In this document: positions 60,278-64,000 of the stretch, piece after piece
Layout: each line of letters starts with the position of its first letter
Numbering within the stretch: position 1 is the first letter of the stretch
Source of the DNA: an uncultured Myxococcales bacterium
GTDB lineage: Bacteria; Myxococcota_A; UBA9042
DNA: 64,000 nt
NCBI GenBank assembly: GCA_903883645.1
Contig: CAISBR010000147.1
Span: 1-64,000 of the forward strand
Direction of reading: 5' to 3'
The notes under the pieces: generated by a model
The model's input: the letters and a program-made list of their open reading frames with translations, nothing else
Databases searched by the model: none
What the model was told of the DNA's origin: nothing
Made by a program: the position numbers and the translations under genes

Positions 60278-61672
60278 ATGACCGCCCGCCCGTACCTCTT
60301 TGGCCCCACGTTCGACGAGATGCTGCACCCCGACACCATGCCGGCGGCCAAGCGCCAGAGTGCGCTGAATGCTCGCAAGAACAACGACTTGCTTAACCCC
60401 GACTTGCTGTGGGACATCACCTGGCGCCGCCCCGACGGCAAAGTCCGCTGCCACGTGGTGCCCAAGGCGCTGACCGGCGTCGACTGCGACATCGTGGTGT
60501 TGCACGGCCACGGCTTCCCCACGGGCTCGCACAAAGTGGGCGCCACCTATTCGGGCGCTCTGGAACGCCAGCTCAAAGGGGATGTAACCCCGGGTGTGCA
60601 CACGCTAGTTTGGCCATCGACCGGCAACTACGGCATCGGCGGCGCCTGGGTCGGCCCGCGCATGGGCTACGAGTCGATCGTGATCCTGCCCGAAGAAATG
60701 AGCGCCGAGCGCTTCCAACGCATCGAGAACTACGGCGCCCATGTCATCAAGACGGCCGGCTGCGAGAGCAACGTCAAAGAGATCTTCGACGCCTGCAAAG
60801 AGATCGCCAAGCGCGGCGAGATCCGCGTTTTGAATCAGTTTGAAGAGCTGGCCAACTACCGTTTCCACTGGCACGTGACCGGCAATTCGGCTTGCGACGC
60901 GGTCGAAGAGCTGGCCGCAGAAGGCAAAGTGGGCGGCAAGGTCGCGGCGTTTGTCTCGGCGATGGGCTCGGCGGGCACGATTGCCGCGGGTGATCGCTGC
61001 AAACAACGCTACATCGACTGCAAAATCGTGGGCTTAGAACCTGTACAGTGCCCCACCCTGTACAGCAACGGCTACGGCGGCCACGACATCCAGGGCATCG
61101 GCGACAAGCACGTCACCTGGATCCACAACGTGACCAACATGGACGCGCTGGCCTGCGTCGACGACATTGAGTGCAAGCTGGTGCTGCAGGTGCTGACTGA
61201 CCCGACCGGCCAGAAGTACCTTAAGGATAACCTGGGTTTGTCGAACGACGAGGTCGAGTTCTTCGGCAGCCAGGTCGGCATCTCGGGCATCTGCAACATC
61301 CTGGGCGCCATCAAGACCGCCAAGCACTTTGGCATCGGCAAGGGCCAGACCATCGTCACGGTCTGCACCGACGGCTTTGACCGCTACCCCAGCGTGATGG
61401 CGCAGATGCAAGAGACCTACGGCCCCATCACCGAGATGGAAGCCCACGCGCGCATCCGTTCGATCCTGCTGAATCAGAAGACGGATTACGTGCAAGAGGG
61501 TACGGTCATCAACCGCGCGCGCTGGCACCAGCTCAAGTACTACACCTGGGTTGAGCAGCAGGGCAAGACGGTCGAAGAGCTTGAAGCGATGCGCAGCCAA
61601 GACTTCTGGCTGGCCCAGCAGGCCAAGGTGGCCGACGTCGACAAGGCGCAAAAGACCGCCCGCGGCTTCTAG
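60278..61672 (+). CDS. Fold-type II PLP enzyme (cysteine synthase-like)
   Basis: 464 residues from the ATG at 60278, with CAGGAG 7 bases ahead. The PLP Lys86 lies in TGSHKVGAT, and WPSTGNYGIGGAWVG and VSAMGSAGTIAAGDR give the phosphate and substrate loops of the tryptophan-synthase-beta/cysteine-synthase superfamily. The chain is longer than cysteine synthase (about 310), with a conserved extra C-terminal region (GQTIVTVCTDGFDRYPSVM, RARWHQLKYYTWVEQQGKT). The substrate cannot be assigned. A terminator follows 12 bp after the stop. Confidence 0.88.
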   Translation: MTARPYLFGPTFDEMLHPDTMPAAKRQSALNARKNNDLLNPDLLWDITWRRPDGKVRCHVVPKALTGVDCDIVVLHGHGFPTGSHKVGATYSGALERQLKGDVTPGVHTLVWPSTGNYGIGGAWVGPRMGYESIVILPEEMSAERFQRIENYGAHVIKTAGCESNVKEIFDACKEIAKRGEIRVLNQFEELANYRFHWHVTGNSACDAVEELAAEGKVGGKVAAFVSAMGSAGTIAAGDRCKQRYIDCKIVGLEPVQCPTLYSNGYGGHDIQGIGDKHVTWIHNVTNMDALACVDDIECKLVLQVLTDPTGQKYLKDNLGLSNDEVEFFGSQVGISGICNILGAIKTAKHFGIGKGQTIVTVCTDGFDRYPSVMAQMQETYGPITEMEAHARIRSILLNQKTDYVQEGTVINRARWHQLKYYTWVEQQGKTVEELEAMRSQDFWLAQQAKVADVDKAQKTARGF

Positions 61673-61684
61673 TTTCGCTCTCTG

Positions 61685-61735
61685 CCGGCGCGGTCGCATC
61701 AGCCTAGTGGTGGTGTCGACCGCGTCGGTGTTTTT
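61685..61735 (+). terminator. Rho-independent terminator after the PLP enzyme
   Basis: CCGGCGCGGTCG at 61685-61696 pairs with CGACCGCGTCGG at 61717-61728 (12 pairs, one G-U), then TG and TTTTT at 61731-61735. Confidence 0.75.
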
Positions 61736-61750
61736 CGCCCCCATTGGCTT

Positions 61751-62869
61751 GTGGAGCTCTACGTGCCGCGCTGTCCCGCTCAAGTCATCCTGTGTGGCCC
61801 CTTCCCCGAAGGGGGGGCGATCGGCGGCTATGCGCGCGGCAACAGCTTGATTGCTGGCAGCTATCTCGACGACGACTTCGGCATTGCCAAACTGGCCGTC
61901 ACGGTGCCCGGCGATGGCGGTCCGGCGCGGCGCATGGCCGTGGATATGCAGCGCACCGTGACCATGCTGCAGCGCGAAAAAGCGCCGATCGTGCACCTGT
62001 CGGCTCAGTACACCAGTGGCACGCCGCGCGAATACGCGGTTTTTAAGCTGGCCAAGGCCTATAAGCGCAAGTTTCTGCTGGATATTCGCGCCGGCTGGTT
62101 CATCGATATCTACGGCGACCCCAAGGCCCCACTGCGGCGCTGGATGTTGGCGCAGATGATCCGCGGCGCCGATGCCATCACGGTCGAGGGCAAGCGCTAC
62201 CAGCCGTGGCTGCAGCAGCATTTTGGCCGCGATGCCACTTATGTGCCTAACTTTGTTCTTGAACGTGATCGCGAACTGCGCCCCGCTGCGCCACTGCTGC
62301 CGCCGCAAGCCGGCGAGCCGGTCGAGCTGGTCTACGCGGGGCGCCTGGCGGAGCTCAAGGGCATCGAAGAAGCGGTCGACGCCTGCGGAATTTTGCAGCG
62401 GCGCGGTCTTGCTGTCCGGCTGCACCTGGCCGGCAATGGCGATGGGGCCTTTGCCGATGTTTTACAGCACCATATCGACCGCTTGCCGACCGGCACGGTG
62501 GTGCTGCACGGTACGCTGAACCATAGCGGTGTGCTCGACCTGTTTGCCCGCAGCCATCTGCTCGTCTTCCCCACCCGCTGGACGGGCGAGGGCCACGCCA
62601 ACGTCGTCAACGAGGCCATGCAATCGGGCCTGCCGATCTTGACCACCCATCAAGGCTTCTTGGGCGACGTGGTCACGCCGGAGTGCGGTGCAGTGCTGCA
62701 GACCGTGTCGCCGCAGAGTGTGGCCGATGGCATTGCCACCTTGGCGGGCGACTGGCCGCGCTTGCAGGCCTCGGGCAAGGCGGCGCGCGAGCGGGTCTAC
62801 AGCCAGTTCTCCGACCGCGTGGCCATGGCGAGCCTGGGCGGCGTCTACCGCGCGCTTTTGAGCCGGTAG
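61751..62869 (+). CDS. GT4 family glycosyltransferase
   Basis: 372 residues from a GTG at 61751; a GTG at 61763 is an alternative. The N-domain has GPFPEGGAIGGYARGN; the C-domain has LVYAGRLAELKGIEEAVDAC, the acidic motif VFPTRWTGEGHANVVNEAMQSGLPILTTHQG, cited by its core GEGHANVVNEAMQSG, and GAVLQTVSPQSVADGI. This is a retaining GT-B enzyme that moves a sugar from a nucleotide donor to an acceptor, as in polysaccharide synthesis. It lies just after a terminator, so it needs its own promoter. No other glycan gene is adjacent. Confidence 0.88.
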   Translation: MELYVPRCPAQVILCGPFPEGGAIGGYARGNSLIAGSYLDDDFGIAKLAVTVPGDGGPARRMAVDMQRTVTMLQREKAPIVHLSAQYTSGTPREYAVFKLAKAYKRKFLLDIRAGWFIDIYGDPKAPLRRWMLAQMIRGADAITVEGKRYQPWLQQHFGRDATYVPNFVLERDRELRPAAPLLPPQAGEPVELVYAGRLAELKGIEEAVDACGILQRRGLAVRLHLAGNGDGAFADVLQHHIDRLPTGTVVLHGTLNHSGVLDLFARSHLLVFPTRWTGEGHANVVNEAMQSGLPILTTHQGFLGDVVTPECGAVLQTVSPQSVADGIATLAGDWPRLQASGKAARERVYSQFSDRVAMASLGGVYRALLSR

Positions 62870-62944
62870 CCAAGCCAGCTCAGCGCCAAACCCAGGGTCG
62901 CGCGCAGTCCGACCAGAATATATATCTACAAACAGTTCAGTGGC

Positions 62945-64000
62945 TTATATAGATCCGTCTTGGCTATCGGCCTCGGCCTCGTCGATCGCCGCCGCACCAC
63001 TATCCAAAAGTAGCGCATCCAGCTCGGGGTCTGGGTCCTGCCCATCGCGCCGCGCCGCCGTCGCCGGCACCTCTTGCTGCTCGAGCTCGAAGCACTTGTC
63101 GACCGCGCCCTCGTTCGGGTTGTTTGGATCGGCCGGTGTCGCTAAATAGCCTGTACGCACGCCGTCTTTGCCCCAGCACTCGTGTAGCGATGCCAGGGTC
63201 TTGGGCTGCCCAGTCGCCAGTGACGCCAGCAGCGCATCGGCCCGGCCGCCGACCCCCGTCTTCCAGCGCACCCGCATGGCCAGCGCTTCTACGCCCGGCA
63301 GCAGGTCCGTCCAGTCGCCAATCGCGATCGTGCGCGCCTGCCCGCCCACGCCCGGCCGAACCAGCGCATCGCCTACCACATTGACCGGCATATCCGCCTT
63401 CGACGGGTCGCTCACGTTTACAAAGGCGATGCGGCGGCCCTTCACGTCGCTTTTGTGGTTGGCGAACCACACGTGCAGCGAACCCGTCTTGCCGGGCGCA
63501 CCAAACAGCGCGGAAGCGTTGGTCAGGCTCACGTGCAGGCGCCCGCCGCCCACCTTGGGTGCCTTCTTCAAGAATACGCCCGTCAGCAAGAACTTCTGGG
63601 GTCCGCCCGCTTTGCTCCCCGTCACTAGGTAGCGCAGCCGGTCGGTCGCAGTGCGCACTACCCAAAACTTTAGGTCTACACCGGCCTTGCTACCCGTCCA
63701 CAGCGCATAGGGCTGCTGCGCTGTGTTGTCGCCAGTGGTCGTCGGCGCTTTGCCCTCGGCCAGGTCGCTCACCACATTGAGCACCACTGCCAGCGCATTG
63801 CGTGCTGCCGTGTCGTCTTGCTGGGCCAGCGCCAGCAGCGTGGCCGGCTTGCCCACCGCGCCCGCCGCTGCACCATCCGCTGCGCCATCGCCTTCCACCA
63901 CCAGTAGATCGGCGATTTTGACCACGTCGTCTTGCGTTACGGCCTCGCCGCTGGCCGTCGTGCTGCTGTCTTGGCTGGTGCACCCGCCGATCGCCCACGC
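62945..64000 (-). CDS. Lipoprotein of unknown function (partial, 5' end outside window)
   Basis: 352 codons from the right edge to the TAA at 62945, with no start in the window. The first visible residues AWAIGGC fit the end of a lipoprotein signal (lipid Cys as visible residue 7), followed by a Ser/Thr linker. The mature protein has TGSKAG repeats, SLTNASALFGAPGKTGSLHV, VPVNVVGDALVRPGVGG-like strands and a conserved-looking ADPNNPNEGAVDKCFE tail. GTG at 63925 is an internal codon, not the start. The C-terminus is acidic (EAEADSQDGSI). The stop faces the glycosyltransferase, with an AT-rich gap at 62920-62944. Function unknown. Confidence 0.7.
   Translation of the reverse strand, partial: AWAIGGCTSQDSSTTASGEAVTQDDVVKIADLLVVEGDGAADGAAAGAVGKPATLLALAQQDDTAARNALAVVLNVVSDLAEGKAPTTTGDNTAQQPYALWTGSKAGVDLKFWVVRTATDRLRYLVTGSKAGGPQKFLLTGVFLKKAPKVGGGRLHVSLTNASALFGAPGKTGSLHVWFANHKSDVKGRRIAFVNVSDPSKADMPVNVVGDALVRPGVGGQARTIAIGDWTDLLPGVEALAMRVRWKTGVGGRADALLASLATGQPKTLASLHECWGKDGVRTGYLATPADPNNPNEGAVDKCFELEQQEVPATAARRDGQDPDPELDALLLDSGAAAIDEAEADSQDGSI

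Noticed and set aside
61034..62425. 463-codon minus-strand frame
   Set aside because: Antisense to the PLP enzyme and the glycosyltransferase, both well supported by motifs, and spans a terminator.

Overview
The window is a gene-dense, GC-rich stretch of a Gram-negative bacterial chromosome. No non-coding gap exceeds about 300 bp, and I found no tRNA, rRNA, CRISPR array, insertion sequence or prophage. Many predicted lipoproteins, outer-membrane-type proteins, a prepilin peptidase, a type II/IV secretion ATPase, an FHA/sigma54 activator, a kinase-like protein and bacterial-microcompartment (BMC) vertex proteins point to Myxococcota or a related deltaproteobacterial lineage. This is inferred from gene content only; no 16S gene is present.

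Layout. 1-1660: two cysteine-rich lipoproteins, the first cut by the window edge. 1807-3291: a B12-binding radical SAM protein. 3461-6861: tldD-pmbA and a small exported protein. 6870-8399: a large Cys-repeat lipoprotein. 8535-14263: FAD oxidase, trmL, a beta-barrel-like protein, membrane proteins, a parvulin-like lipoprotein and rluD. 14273-16930: an O-antigen-ligase-like TPR protein. 17174-23806: a small unknown protein, the FHA-sigma54 regulator behind a tandem repeat, a barrel-like protein, an ArnT-like glycosyltransferase and a pseudokinase-like protein. 23820-30939 (minus strand): a likely operon ttcA - pilB/gspE - hslO - pcrA - moaD/moaE fusion. 31046-34709: an Ala/Pro-rich protein, alr and a transglutaminase-like protein. 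34866-41479: pilD, then yajC-secD-secF-recJ. 41691-44384: a fasciclin lipoprotein and a tail-fibre-like exported protein.

44483-49471 (minus strand) holds a Cys-rich lipoprotein followed by a tight block: nnrS, two BMC pentamer (EutN/CcmL) genes, a class II aldolase and a 5'-nucleotidase-family lipoprotein. This looks like a satellite locus of a microcompartment whose main shell genes lie elsewhere. 49629-53567 holds a B12-binding radical SAM protein followed by an unusual 848-residue fusion of a HemW/HemN-like radical SAM enzyme and an FAD-dependent amine-oxidase-type module. 53822-56820 is the conserved rpsB-tsf-pyrH-frr cluster with a long leader. 56981-64000 holds a peptidase-MA-like protein, a PdxA-family dehydrogenase, a lipoprotein, a fold-type-II PLP enzyme, a GT4 glycosyltransferase and a partial lipoprotein.

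Two systems deserve most attention: the radical SAM/FAD fusion with its B12-radical SAM partner, and the nnrS-BMC-aldolase operon. Manual reading also suggests a recurring promoter form, TTGnnn - about 17 bp - TA(C/G)nCT, upstream of many genes. All calls come from reading the sequence; no database search was run.
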